A DNA stretch of 64,000 nt from DASPKM01 sp035628135 (GCA_035628135.1 DASPKM010000010.1:248001-312000); one strand, 5' to 3'. Positions 24,645 through 33,558 are shown, counted from the stretch's first letter. Translations and numbers: made by a program. Notes: generated from the letters alone by a model not told the origin.

Positions 24645-25559
24645 ATGGCATTTAATCTCGCAAGCTTCAAAACGCGCACGCTAACGGCCGCAGTGTTTGT
24701 GGTGGTGATGCTGGCGGGGCTATTGCTGAACCAGTGGAGCTTCTTTATTTTATTTTCCATCATTCATTTCGGATGCTGGGTGGAATACCAGCGGCTCGTG
24801 AGCCTTATCGATAAAGAATATGCATCCATTTCATCGTTTCACAAATATGGGGTGATGATAGCAGGCTGGTGCATCATGCTGTATTTTACCAACGATCATT
24901 TCACGTTGTTTGGAATAAGGTTGCACGCATTGGGCTGGTGGGCCGGGTTGATATTCGTGTTCGTACTGCCTTTGATTGAATTATTATTCGCCAGTAACAT
25001 CAGGTTAAAAAATATCGCGCATTCCGCATTTGGCTTGTTATATATATCGCTTCCTATGGGGTTATATGTTAATCTGAGTGATGCAGTGGATATGACAGAT
25101 AAAGCCTGGGATCGCGGTCTTTGGCAGTCATATGAATGGGGCATTCCCGCTTTCGTAATTGCGTGCATGTGGATCAATGACACCATGGCTTATATTGTAG
25201 GATCCTTAATTGGCAAAACCCCTTTCTCAAAAATATCACCCAAAAAAACCTGGGAAGGTACCATTGGCGGCATTATTCTATGTGCGGCAGTTGCAGGATA
25301 TTTGGCTTATTCATTCATTCCGTACGATTATTTTTCCTTTGAGCTGGCCAGTTGGATAATTCTTGCCGGCATTGCAGCCATCGCAGGGACTGCCGGCGAC
25401 TTGCTGGAATCAAAATTAAAGCGACTGGCAGATGTAAAGGATAGCGGGCTCATCATGCCGGGGCACGGAGGTTTTTTGGACAGATTTGATTCTCTCTTAG
25501 TGGCGGCTCCATTTGTGTGGTTGACCATCGAACTGATGAAATGGTGGAAGTACTCTTAA
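24645..25559 (+). CDS. cdsA: Phosphatidate cytidylyltransferase
   Basis: CdsA makes CDP-diacylglycerol from CTP and phosphatidic acid; it has 304 residues and about eight membrane helices. The C-terminal family signature is present: ACMWINDTMAYIVGSLIGKTPFSKISPKKTWEGT and GDLLESKLKRLADVKDSG with MPGHGGFLDRFDSL (the conserved Asp residues for catalysis). The gene follows the CPBP protease by 10 bases and leads into the unrecognised ORF at 25578 and psd at 26158. It belongs to phospholipid synthesis. Confidence 0.94.
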   Translation: MAFNLASFKTRTLTAAVFVVVMLAGLLLNQWSFFILFSIIHFGCWVEYQRLVSLIDKEYASISSFHKYGVMIAGWCIMLYFTNDHFTLFGIRLHALGWWAGLIFVFVLPLIELLFASNIRLKNIAHSAFGLLYISLPMGLYVNLSDAVDMTDKAWDRGLWQSYEWGIPAFVIACMWINDTMAYIVGSLIGKTPFSKISPKKTWEGTIGGIILCAAVAGYLAYSFIPYDYFSFELASWIILAGIAAIAGTAGDLLESKLKRLADVKDSGLIMPGHGGFLDRFDSLLVAAPFVWLTIELMKWWKYS

Positions 25560-25577
25560 AAATGTTTCCCTCATTAC

Positions 25578-26063
25578 ATGTTACGAAATATATTCAAGAA
25601 AAAAAGGCAGCAATATCCTAATTCAGTGAGCATCTATGCCTCTGAGAAACATCAACAGATAATCTTTGCTCCTATCTCCAAAAACTTTGCCGGCATATCG
25701 TATGAACAAGAGAAATGTTTTTCGTATGATTTTCCAATTGCTGATTTGTTATTAGGTGAGTATATGTTGAAATATTTCAAGTTATTCGAAATAAAAGACA
25801 AACATCTAAGAGCGCTTAAACTAACCGATTGGCCCGCGTATAAACACAGCAAGGTGAAAACGGTCCGAGCCTTTGAAGCAGACTACGTTCGGGTCAGCGT
25901 AACAGGATTAGATGAAACCAACAATACACTTGAAATTGAAGGGCTGCCATATAAAGACAGTGATTTAACAGTAAGAAGCGTGATTTGGGCACGAACTGAA
26001 CCAATAAATATTGGAGACCGCATAAACAAGGTTATACAAGTTTGCCTGACCGGCAAATTCTAA
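25578..26063 (+). CDS. Unrecognised AT-rich ORF between cdsA and psd
   Basis: This 161-residue, soluble, Lys-rich protein starts 19 bases after cdsA. It opens MLRNIFKKKRQQYPNSVSIYASEK. The body looks beta-rich with no signal peptide, membrane segment or motif I recognise. By eye its codons are richer in A and T at third positions (AAA, AAT, TTA, ATA) than those of its neighbours, which suggests later arrival. psd has its own promoter after it. I cannot name a function. Confidence 0.7.
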   Translation: MLRNIFKKKRQQYPNSVSIYASEKHQQIIFAPISKNFAGISYEQEKCFSYDFPIADLLLGEYMLKYFKLFEIKDKHLRALKLTDWPAYKHSKVKTVRAFEADYVRVSVTGLDETNNTLEIEGLPYKDSDLTVRSVIWARTEPINIGDRINKVIQVCLTGKF

Positions 26064-26107
26064 TTTCTAGGCTAAAGCTTCCCCCATACAGCTGGAATTT
26101 TAACGCC

Positions 26108-26140
26108 TTGCCGCTAATTCACCGCACTTACCTAATTTTG
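26108..26140 (+). promoter_or_regulatory. Promoter of psd
   Basis: TAATTTTG at 26133-26140 matches TAnnTTTG exactly, with TTG at 26108-26110 separated by 22 bases, slightly longer than usual. The ATG of psd is 18 bases downstream. It lies in the 94-base gap after the unrecognised ORF. Confidence 0.5.
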
Positions 26141-26157
26141 GCTCTCAAAACGGTTGA

Positions 26158-26817
26158 ATGAGAATACATAAAGAGGGTTTTAAGACCATTGTGATAACGG
26201 GCCTCGTCTTCCTTATCCTTAACCTGGCATCGTTCTTCTTGCTCAGCTCCAGGTATCCCATGCTTTCGCTGATCGTATTTATTGTTACGCTGGGATTGTT
26301 TGCATTCATCATATCTTTTTTTCGCGTGCCCAGCCGGCAACTGGTAACGGGCGAGAATGTAGTGGTAGCCCCCGCAGATGGCAAGGTAGTGGTGATTGAA
26401 GAAACTTTCGACGAGGAATATTTTGACGATAAGCGCCTGCAGATCTCCATTTTCATGAGCCCTGCCAACGTGCACCAGAACCGCTCGCCCATCAGCGGTG
26501 AGGTAGTGTACAGCACTTATCACAAAGGCAAGTACCTGGTGGCATGGCATCCCAAGTCTTCTACCGAAAACGAGCGGCATTCCATAGTTATTAAAAACAG
26601 CAAGGCAGAAATACTGGTGAAGCAAATAGCAGGCGCACTGGCAAAAAGGATCATCAATTACCTGCGCGAAGGCCAGGTGATAGAACAAAGCGCGGAGTTT
26701 GGATTTATTAAATTTGGCAGCCGGGTAGACGTGTTGCTGCCCGTGGGCACCAAAGTCAACGTAAAGTTGAACCAAGTGGTAAAAGGCGGCATAACCGTGC
26801 TGGCCACGCTGGAGTAG
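26158..26817 (+). CDS. psd: Phosphatidylserine decarboxylase
   Basis: This 219-residue enzyme makes phosphatidylethanolamine from phosphatidylserine. It is a pyruvoyl enzyme of the short (archaeal-like) type usual in Bacteroidota. A hydrophobic N-terminal hairpin is followed by FFRVPSRQL, VVAPADGKVVVIEE, ISIFMSPANVHQNRSPISG and the C-terminal FIKFGSRVDVLLP, where Ser in GS is the self-cleavage site that becomes pyruvoyl. It sits close to cdsA, so two steps of the same lipid route lie within 2.2 kb. Confidence 0.93.
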   Translation: MRIHKEGFKTIVITGLVFLILNLASFFLLSSRYPMLSLIVFIVTLGLFAFIISFFRVPSRQLVTGENVVVAPADGKVVVIEETFDEEYFDDKRLQISIFMSPANVHQNRSPISGEVVYSTYHKGKYLVAWHPKSSTENERHSIVIKNSKAEILVKQIAGALAKRIINYLREGQVIEQSAEFGFIKFGSRVDVLLPVGTKVNVKLNQVVKGGITVLATLE

Positions 26818-26877
26818 TATTGTAATAATATCTCTTTTCCGCTACTGATACAGTAGCTTTATCAATCATTTCAAATT

Positions 26878-27309
26878 ATGAGAAAGCTATTACTGGTGGT
26901 ATTGGTGGGCGCCTTGCCTGTATTATTACACGCGCAAAAGACCGATAAAGACAAGCAACAAATACTTTCCATTCTGCAAAGGCAAACCCAGGACTGGAAT
27001 CGCGGCAGCATCGACCGGTTCATGGTAGGTTACTGGAACAACGATTCGCTGATGTTCATCGGGCAATCCGGCGTTACATACGGGTATGATAAAACATTGG
27101 CCAATTACAAGAAGAATTACAGCGATACCGCGCAAATGGGCAAGCTGTCGTTCGAAATATTGCATGTAAAAAGATTATCGCCCGAATATTATTTCGTTGT
27201 AGGCAAGTGGTACCTGAAGCGGAGCGTAGGGGACCTGAATGGGCATTACAATTTATTGTTCAGGAAGATCAATGGCGAGTGGGTGATTGTTGCGGACCAT
27301 AGTTCATAA
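26878..27309 (+). CDS. Secreted NTF2-like (DUF4440/SnoaL-type) protein
   Basis: This is a 143-residue exported protein with a signal peptide (MRKLLLVVLVGALPVLLHAQ). A single NTF2-like domain follows: ILSILQRQTQDWNRGSIDRFM, GYWNNDSLMFIG, VTYGYDKTLANYKKNY, YYFVVGKWYLKR and LLFRKINGEWVIVADHSS. The first helix with Trp-Asn-Arg-Gly and the closing 'GEWVIVADHS' are typical of DUF4440 relatives of limonene epoxide hydrolase and ketosteroid isomerase. The family has various or no enzyme activities. A substrate cannot be predicted. Confidence 0.88.
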   Translation: MRKLLLVVLVGALPVLLHAQKTDKDKQQILSILQRQTQDWNRGSIDRFMVGYWNNDSLMFIGQSGVTYGYDKTLANYKKNYSDTAQMGKLSFEILHVKRLSPEYYFVVGKWYLKRSVGDLNGHYNLLFRKINGEWVIVADHSS

Positions 27310-27334
27310 ATATTTCAAACCTCAAACCTCTTAT

Positions 27335-28240
27335 ATGGCATTCATTATTCTCGGTTTCATCGTCCTGCTGGTAGGATTAGTGATAGGAAAAAGCGGCGAA
27401 GCTTTTAAACGTTTCAGCAGGCCCCTGCGTGTTGTAGGCGTGCTGATCATGATCATCGGCGTATTAACGGCCTGCATTATACAAATAGAAGCAGGACAAG
27501 TAGGTGTAAAAAAATTATTCGGTGAGGTGCAGAACGAAGTGCTGGGCAGCGGGCTGCATTTCATCAATCCATTGATCGAAGTGGAGCACATGGACATCAA
27601 AACACAAAACTATACCATGAGCGGGGTGCACGATGAAGGCACCAAGGCAGCAGACGATGCCATCCGTGTGCTGACCGCAGACGGGCTGGAAGTAACGATA
27701 GACCTTACAGTACTGTACAAAGTGCTGCCTTCGGACGCCCCTAAGATCGTGCGCGAAACAGGACTGGATTATACCGATAAAATCGTGCGGCCGCTTACCC
27801 GCACCAAGATCCGCGACAATGCCGTGTACTACGATGCAATATCCCTGTATTCCAGCAAACGCGACGAATTTCAGCAGCGCATTTTCAAAAGCATAGATAT
27901 CGACTTCAGGAACCGCGGATTGATCCTGGAACAACTGCTGGTGAGGAATATCACGCTTCCGCAATCAGTAAAGACCACCATCGAACAAAAGATCAGCGCG
28001 GAGCAGGAAGCGCAAAAAATGCAATTCGTATTACAAAAAGAAAGGCAGGAAGCGGAGCGCAAGCGCGTAGAAGCGCAGGGCATTGCAGATTATCAACGCA
28101 TCATCAGCGAAGGATTAACTGAAAAGCAATTGCAATATGAAAGCATTAAAGCGCAGTTGGAGTTGTCCAAGTCCCAAAACGCCAAGATAATTATCATGGG
28201 GAGGGGAAATACGCCGGTCATATTGGATGCGAAGCAGTAG
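27335..28240 (+). CDS. SPFH/prohibitin-family membrane protein
   Basis: This 301-residue protein has an N-terminal membrane segment pair (FIILGFIVLLVGLVIG and VGVLIMIIGVLTACII) and an SPFH domain (about 65-235) with IEAGQVGVKKLFGEVQ, VLTADGLEVTIDLTVLYKV and RTKIRDNAVYYDAI. A Glu/Gln-rich coiled coil (KISAEQEAQKMQFVLQKERQ onwards) closes it. It would form oligomeric rings on the inner membrane and may chaperone FtsH-type proteases. I start it at the ATG 27335; an in-frame GTG/TTG extension from 27287 would overlap the previous gene and lacks similarity. Confidence 0.92.
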   Translation: MAFIILGFIVLLVGLVIGKSGEAFKRFSRPLRVVGVLIMIIGVLTACIIQIEAGQVGVKKLFGEVQNEVLGSGLHFINPLIEVEHMDIKTQNYTMSGVHDEGTKAADDAIRVLTADGLEVTIDLTVLYKVLPSDAPKIVRETGLDYTDKIVRPLTRTKIRDNAVYYDAISLYSSKRDEFQQRIFKSIDIDFRNRGLILEQLLVRNITLPQSVKTTIEQKISAEQEAQKMQFVLQKERQEAERKRVEAQGIADYQRIISEGLTEKQLQYESIKAQLELSKSQNAKIIIMGRGNTPVILDAKQ

Positions 28241-28311
28241 AATAGAAGGGCAAGGAGTAAAAGGAGTAGATTGAACGTACGTGGATACCAGTTATGATTG
28301 TGGGCTGGAGT

Positions 28312-28536
28312 TTATTCGGTCAACTTTTTACGCCACAACTTTACATAATACCATATCAACAATCCGAAACTGATTACCATAAAGGAATAGAAAACGACAT
28401 TGCCGGTTTTCATGTTTCCCTCAAAGAACAGCCAGCCGAGGTAAATGCCGCCTACCATGTTGACGAACATCCAAACCAATCCTGCGGTGAGTGAAAAAAG
28501 CACGCGGATAAAAAACGCTCTAACTTCCGGCTCCAT
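28312..28536 (-). CDS. Two-helix small membrane protein, unrecognised
   Basis: This is a 74-residue protein with two clear membrane segments (TAGLVWMFVNMVGGIYLGWLFF and NVVFYSFMVISFGLLIWYYV), a short loop and a basic tail KLWRKKLTE. The ATG at 28536 is the only sensible start. It lies 51 bases downstream of the GH25 gene on the same strand and may share its transcript. I do not recognise a family; the hairpin layout is common among Bacteroidota inner-membrane peptides. Confidence 0.75.
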   Translation of the reverse strand: MEPEVRAFFIRVLFSLTAGLVWMFVNMVGGIYLGWLFFEGNMKTGNVVFYSFMVISFGLLIWYYVKLWRKKLTE

Positions 28537-28587
28537 GCGAGAATTTAAGAACCTAAGTTCGGGGTTTGACCTGAATGGTCAATGGCC

Positions 28588-29355
28588 TCATTTTACCAGC
28601 AACTCCGCAAACCGCGTACTATCGCCATTGAAAACATTAAAATCCACCGGCTGGCTGATGCCGTTTACGCGGCCTGTTTCACTGTGCTGCCAGAATAACC
28701 ATTCGCGGTGAATGCGGGGACGGTTCCGCTGTAAATAATGTGCTACCCAAAGTGGGTATTGGTCAAATTCATCTTTGAGCACCTGCTTATAAAAATCAAC
28801 GTTGGTATAAATGATGGGTTTTACGCCGTAGTATTCTTCCACAACATCCAGCCATTCTTTAACGCGCTGCCGTAACCTTACGGCAGGCACTCCATAGGAT
28901 TGTTCAACATCCAGCACGGGCGGAAGATCACCCGGTTCCAGCTTTACACGCTTGATGAAACTTTCCGCCTGTAGCTTGCCGCTTTTGGTAGCAATAAAAA
29001 AATGATAAGCGCCACGCGCAACGCCTGCATCTTTTGCACGCTTCCAGTTGCGTTTGAAATAAACGTCTTCGTTGCGCACGCCTTCGGTGGCTTTCATAAA
29101 AGCAAATTTGATCTGCACGTTGTCAACGTTCATTTGCTGCACACTTTCCCAATCGATGATGTCCTGGTATTTTGAAACATCGATGCCATGTATGGAGTAA
29201 TTAACGGGAATCTCTATGCCGAATGCATCGTAGCGGATGAACTGGGCGCGCCGCTCCATCCACCAGCCATATACCACAAAGCCCAGCATTACCAATGAAG
29301 CAATGCTTATAACAAGAATGAAGACCTTCCAACCAAGATTCTTCTTTTTGGGCAT
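28588..29355 (-). CDS. GH25 lysozyme with N-terminal membrane anchor
   Basis: This GH25 (lysozyme M1-type) muramidase of 255 residues cuts the MurNAc-GlcNAc backbone. A single membrane helix (VFILVISIASLVMLGFVVYGWW) precedes the catalytic domain. The domain has SIHGIDVSKYQDIIDWESV (catalytic Asp on strand 1), FAFMKATEGV, GAYHFFIATKSGKLQAESF, LPPVLDVEQSYG (conserved Asp/Glu), IIYTNVDFYK and PLWVAHYLQRN. ATG 29355 (MPKKKNLGWK) is chosen over a TTG two codons earlier. It would remain attached to the inner membrane facing the periplasm. Confidence 0.92.
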   Translation of the reverse strand: MPKKKNLGWKVFILVISIASLVMLGFVVYGWWMERRAQFIRYDAFGIEIPVNYSIHGIDVSKYQDIIDWESVQQMNVDNVQIKFAFMKATEGVRNEDVYFKRNWKRAKDAGVARGAYHFFIATKSGKLQAESFIKRVKLEPGDLPPVLDVEQSYGVPAVRLRQRVKEWLDVVEEYYGVKPIIYTNVDFYKQVLKDEFDQYPLWVAHYLQRNRPRIHREWLFWQHSETGRVNGISQPVDFNVFNGDSTRFAELLVK

Positions 29356-29375
29356 GAGCAAATATAAAACTCGTT

Positions 29376-29451
29376 AAGTCATTGGGTCATTTAGTCATCA
29401 AGTGTAAGTACATTTAAGATAATTTATAATGACCTAATGACCCAATGACTT
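29376..29451. repeat. Intergenic inverted repeat built from GTCATT units
   Basis: Arms at 29376-29398 and 29429-29451 match at 21 of 23 positions around a 30-base loop. Each arm holds three copies of a roughly 7-8-base unit GTCATTN. It lies between the M1 peptidase (ending at 29459) and the GH25 gene, both on the minus strand, so it can act as terminator or mRNA-stabilising hairpin for the peptidase. A single-arm relative lies at 18779-18810. Confidence 0.65.
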
Positions 29452-29458
29452 TATGACT

Positions 29459-31411
29459 TTAATGCACTATCCTCTTCAACAATTTCAAATCCCTGTCATT
29501 CTGTATCTGCAGCATATACACGCCGCGGGGATACTGGTTAAAAGGAATCAACACCTCAACCTGGGCGCCCGGCGCGGTTGTTATGTCCCGCCTGAACAGC
29601 AACTGTCCCGCGGCGTTGAACAATCTTAGGGATAGCCTGTTGCCCGTCGCATTTCTTAGCCTGAAGGTGGCATCGCCGGGAGAGGGGTTGGGATATAATT
29701 GTATATCGTCGGGCGGCAATAGATCCACGGTAGATTTGGCGGACGTTTTAGTTTTGGATAATATCCAGATGTCCGGGTCTATCAAGACCGTGTCCACCGC
29801 AAAGCCCGCGTTAAAGCTGAATACCTGCCCGCTATACCGGTGGTCCGCAACAACTTTTACGCTTTGCGTGGCATTCCTGAATTCTAACATGACGGGCATG
29901 TCGTAAAAACTAACCGAATTGTGCGAAGTGGTTTGGTTCAGCTTTACGCTTATCCATGGGCTGCCTGCGGATTGGTACCAGTCTGCATGGTAATTGGGAT
30001 ATCCTTCACCATACACCCATTTCTGAAAAAAGCTGCCGAGGTTTTTACCGCTCACCTGTTCGAGATTGCGTTGCAGGTCGGCTGTCTTTGCAAACCCGTA
30101 CCGCAACGATGGATCTTCGAGGTATTGGCGTATACCGCGGTAGAAAGTGGAATCGCCCAACACCCATCTAAGCATGTGCACCACGTAACAACCTTTATTG
30201 TAGGAAAGTCTTCCGTCGAATATCCTGTTGGGATTAGTTGTATCCGGGACAAACACCGAGCCGGCGGGTTGGGATACTACCGAGTTCAATGTGCTTTGCA
30301 GGAATGGACGGAAAAACGTCGGAAAGCCATGTTCCAAAAACAATGCGGTGCTATAAGTGGCAAATCCTTCGTTGAGCCAGATGTGCTGCCAGCTTCCGCA
30401 GGTGATTTTGTTACCGAACCATTGATGCCCCAGCTCATGCGCCGATAAATTGGGTGAGGTATTGAACATGAAGCTATTGGTCTGATGCTCCATGCCACCG
30501 CCCCATCCGAACTGGGTATGGCCGTATTTTTCATTGGCGAATGGATACTCGCCGAACAGCTTGGTAAATATCCTGTATGCATCCTTTGCGAAATATTCAG
30601 AGTTGAAAAAGCTTCCCGCGTTTTCTGGATAGGCATAACTGATGAACGGATATACTTTATTGTCCACGCGTACCGTATCGTTGCGCACCACGTAATTGGT
30701 AACAGCGATCGCCACCAGGTAAGTGGCAATGGGATAACGGTGACGGAAATGAGTAACGGCATCGGAGCCTGCGGTTTGCCGGCTGATCATCATTCCATTG
30801 GAAGAAGAAGTGTAAATGGCCGGGTGCCGCATGATAATATCGATGGAATCAGCCTTGTCGTCGAGGCCGTCCTTGCATGGCCACCAGTCTTTGGCGCCAT
30901 AAGGCTCAGACAGGGTCCATATAACGGGCACCCCTGCCCCATGTGTTCCCTGGTGAAAGGCTCCGAACCCGCCGCCCGCGGGATTGCCCTGGTAAAATAT
31001 CGAAACGGAATCTTTGGCGTTGGTGGCGATCGGGGCAGGAAAATTCAATACGACACCGTTATTGGGTAACCGGGAAAATGTGATCTTATTACCATGGTAT
31101 ACCACGCTGTCCACCACCAGTTGATTTGCCAGGTCGAAGGTGATGCTGTTGCCGGGTTGGATCATCGAAAAGCTGGTAGTGATGGTACCCCTGATATAAC
31201 GTACGGCCGGATCGAGCTGCCATTCGCAGCGGTAGTGATGCACATTGTAATTGCCGGAGGCAACGCTTTCCATGCGCGATGCCGACATCAATCGTTCAGC
31301 CGCCTTTCGTTCGGATTCAGCTATGGCAGCCTGCTCGTTCCTGAAAACTCCGGTTTCCTGGGAATGGGCAAACAATGGCAGTAAAGTGGCCAGGAGTAAG
31401 AATTTCTTCAT
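29459..31411 (-). CDS. Secreted M1-family aminopeptidase with T9SS sorting domain
   Basis: This 650-residue metallopeptidase starts with a signal peptide (MKKFLLLATLLPLFAHSQ). It has an M1 N-terminal beta domain and the zinc site HELGH at 325-329 with the third ligand Glu348 in IWLNEGFATYS. The exopeptidase loop is GGGMEHQTN instead of the classical GAMEN, a known variant in Bacteroidota M1 enzymes. The last about 80 residues (LYPNPSPGDATFRLRNATG to VYMLQIQNDRDLKLLKRIV) are a type A T9SS C-terminal domain, so the enzyme is moved across the outer membrane. It probably feeds on external peptides. Confidence 0.94.
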   Translation of the reverse strand: MKKFLLLATLLPLFAHSQETGVFRNEQAAIAESERKAAERLMSASRMESVASGNYNVHHYRCEWQLDPAVRYIRGTITTSFSMIQPGNSITFDLANQLVVDSVVYHGNKITFSRLPNNGVVLNFPAPIATNAKDSVSIFYQGNPAGGGFGAFHQGTHGAGVPVIWTLSEPYGAKDWWPCKDGLDDKADSIDIIMRHPAIYTSSSNGMMISRQTAGSDAVTHFRHRYPIATYLVAIAVTNYVVRNDTVRVDNKVYPFISYAYPENAGSFFNSEYFAKDAYRIFTKLFGEYPFANEKYGHTQFGWGGGMEHQTNSFMFNTSPNLSAHELGHQWFGNKITCGSWQHIWLNEGFATYSTALFLEHGFPTFFRPFLQSTLNSVVSQPAGSVFVPDTTNPNRIFDGRLSYNKGCYVVHMLRWVLGDSTFYRGIRQYLEDPSLRYGFAKTADLQRNLEQVSGKNLGSFFQKWVYGEGYPNYHADWYQSAGSPWISVKLNQTTSHNSVSFYDMPVMLEFRNATQSVKVVADHRYSGQVFSFNAGFAVDTVLIDPDIWILSKTKTSAKSTVDLLPPDDIQLYPNPSPGDATFRLRNATGNRLSLRLFNAAGQLLFRRDITTAPGAQVEVLIPFNQYPRGVYMLQIQNDRDLKLLKRIVH

Positions 31412-31532
31412 AGAAAGGATATAACTCTTTTAAAATTACAATTTAACCGCGATGATTAAAAACACCCTGAAAACAACGAATATCCGTATAAATCATTGCC
31501 TATTCGGGCCCGGGGTGTAATTTTAGGCGATC

Positions 31533-32564
31533 ATGCCACGGTTCAACAAACGAGATACATTCAATTTATTATCAAAGCTTACGCCAAGGCGCTTGTGGAA
31601 TGCCGGCCGTGTGCTGACCAGCTATTACGTAAGCAAATGGACCAAAAGGCCGGTGCAATGGGGACAACCGATCTCCATTTCCTTTGAACCCACCACTTCA
31701 TGCAACCTCCGGTGCCCGGAATGTCCAAGCGGGCTCCGCGCCTTTACCCGCGATACCGGCATGCTGCAAAAGGATTTCTTCAGCGAAACCATCGACCAAT
31801 TGGCCGGCGACCTGCTATACCTTACGTTTTATTTCCAGGGCGAGCCATACCTGAACCCATCTTTTCTCGATATGGTCCAATATGCCTCGAAAAAAGGCAT
31901 TTACACGGCCACTTCCACCAATGCGCATTATTTAACCGAGGCCAATGCACGCAAGACCGTGGAAAGCGGTTTAGACCGGCTGATCATTTCCATTGACGGC
32001 ACCACCCAGGACGTTTACCAGCAATACCGCGTGGGCGGGCAATTAGACAAAGTGCTGCAGGGAGCGCGGAACATCGTAAAATGGAAAAAAGAACTGAAAA
32101 GCCGCACACCTTTTATCATCTTCCAGTTTTTGGTGGTAAAACCCAACGAGCACCAAATGGATGATGTAAAAGAGCTGGCGCGGGAGATTGGTGTAGACGA
32201 TGTGTGGTTCAAGACCGCCCAGGTGTACGATTATGTGAACGACCCGCACGGCCTGATTCCTACTAAAGACAAGTACAGCCGTTACCACGCCGGGCCGGAT
32301 GGTTCGCGCAGCTTGAAAAACTCACTCGATAACCATTGCTGGCGTTTATGGCATTCGCCGGTAATTACCTGGGATGGGCTGGTGGTGCCTTGTTGCTTTG
32401 ATAAGGATGCGCAACACCGGCTGGGCGATTTGAAGCACAAGCCTTTTAAAGAGATCTGGCATAATAAAGATTACGTGCATTTCCGCACACGCCTTTTGCA
32501 AGGCAGGAAGAATATTGATATTTGCGCCAATTGTTCCGAAGGCACCCGGGTATGGGAGTCGTAA
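31533..32564 (+). CDS. Radical SAM/SPASM-domain protein
   Basis: This 343-residue radical SAM enzyme has CNLRCPEC with Cys57, Cys61 and Cys64 binding the 4Fe-4S cluster. FYFQGEPYLNP and DRLIISIDGTTQDVY are typical barrel strands. A C-terminal SPASM-like region (CWRLWHSPVITWDGLVVPCC, FKEIWHNKDYVHFRTRL, ICANCSEG) would bind a further cluster. Similar proteins modify peptides or sugars; no precursor peptide gene is seen nearby. It is the first of four closely spaced plus-strand genes, with the DinB-like gene 15 bases downstream. Confidence 0.9.
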   Translation: MPRFNKRDTFNLLSKLTPRRLWNAGRVLTSYYVSKWTKRPVQWGQPISISFEPTTSCNLRCPECPSGLRAFTRDTGMLQKDFFSETIDQLAGDLLYLTFYFQGEPYLNPSFLDMVQYASKKGIYTATSTNAHYLTEANARKTVESGLDRLIISIDGTTQDVYQQYRVGGQLDKVLQGARNIVKWKKELKSRTPFIIFQFLVVKPNEHQMDDVKELAREIGVDDVWFKTAQVYDYVNDPHGLIPTKDKYSRYHAGPDGSRSLKNSLDNHCWRLWHSPVITWDGLVVPCCFDKDAQHRLGDLKHKPFKEIWHNKDYVHFRTRLLQGRKNIDICANCSEGTRVWES

Positions 32565-32579
32565 CCGGCGCATGCGAAT

Positions 32580-33056
32580 ATGTTATCCGATTCACAACGA
32601 TACCGGCTTAAATACCAGCACCAGACCATTGCCGAATTGGTAAATCCCTTTACCGAGGTCCAATTGCGTTACCCGGTTAATCCGGGTAAATGGAGCGTGT
32701 TTGAAAACCTCGCGCACCTTGTGACTTACCAGCTTGTGTTTTTAGAACGAATAGCCCGCATACAACAGGAGCAGCAGCCGCAATTTGGCCGTTATGTGGC
32801 GGACAATGACCCCGCCTTTGCCCCAACCGTGGAGCAGTCCCTGCCAACCTTGCTGGGCCGCCTCGTGCATGACAGGGAACAAATTATCCAAATCCTGGAA
32901 AACATGGGAGCAAAAGATATGGTAAGGACAGGCATTCACCCCAAGTATGGGAACATGGACATACCTCAATGGACGGAATTTTTTCTTTTGCACGAATCGC
33001 ACCATCTTTTCACCATTTTTATGCTCATGGCCGAACTGCGTACCATGCAGAGATAG
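32580..33056 (+). CDS. DinB-family protein
   Basis: This 158-residue soluble protein has the DinB four-helix fold. It begins YRLKYQHQTIAELV and has the metal-ligand His in VFENLAHLVTYQLVFLERI and in FFLLHESHHLFTIFMLMAE, the typical closing helix with the His pair. The family includes bacillithiol transferases and many proteins without known reaction. The start lies 15 bases after the radical SAM gene. It may act on low-molecular-weight thiol conjugates, though that is only family knowledge. Confidence 0.88.
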   Translation: MLSDSQRYRLKYQHQTIAELVNPFTEVQLRYPVNPGKWSVFENLAHLVTYQLVFLERIARIQQEQQPQFGRYVADNDPAFAPTVEQSLPTLLGRLVHDREQIIQILENMGAKDMVRTGIHPKYGNMDIPQWTEFFLLHESHHLFTIFMLMAELRTMQR

Positions 33057-33092
33057 AATTATTTACATTTACAGGAAGTTGGAACATTATTT

Positions 33093-33545
33093 ATGAGTAT
33101 CGAAAAGGATATTTCGCAGCGAAAGTTCAAGAACGAGTTCCAGAAAGCGATGATCAACCTGATCTTCACCCATAACTGGATGATGGAGCGTATGAAAATG
33201 TTCTTTGACCAGGCCGACCTTACGCCCCAGCAGTTCAACATCCTTCGCATACTGCGCGGTGCGGGCGAACCCCTGTCGACCCTGCAGATCAGGCAGCGCA
33301 TGCTGGACAAAATGAGCGATACGAGCCGTATCGTGGACCGCCTGATCAAAAAAGGATTGGTTAAAAAAGTGATCTGTAAATCAGATCGGCGGCTTGTTGA
33401 CGTTTCTATTACCGAAAGGGGCTTGAAGCTGCTGGAGCGGTTGGACGATATGCAGCATAATTTGGACGGCATACTTCAAAACCTGAACGAAACCGATGCA
33501 AGGCAACTGAATAAGTTGCTCGACAAGATCCGTAACTCTGAATAA
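33093..33545 (+). CDS. MarR-family transcriptional regulator
   Basis: This 150-residue winged helix regulator has LTPQQFNILRILRGAGEPLSTLQIRQRM as helix-turn-helix region, then the recognition helix and wing DTSRIVDRLIKKGLVKKVICKSDRRLVDVSIT. The wing 'SDRRLVDV' is the MarR signature. A C-terminal dimer helix (LLERLDDMQHNLDGILQNL) follows. It is likely a dimer binding a palindrome close to its own promoter. Its gene stops 13 bases before the GHL10 gene. Confidence 0.93.
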   Translation: MSIEKDISQRKFKNEFQKAMINLIFTHNWMMERMKMFFDQADLTPQQFNILRILRGAGEPLSTLQIRQRMLDKMSDTSRIVDRLIKKGLVKKVICKSDRRLVDVSITERGLKLLERLDDMQHNLDGILQNLNETDARQLNKLLDKIRNSE

Positions 33546-33558
33546 TACCCCGAAGCGC

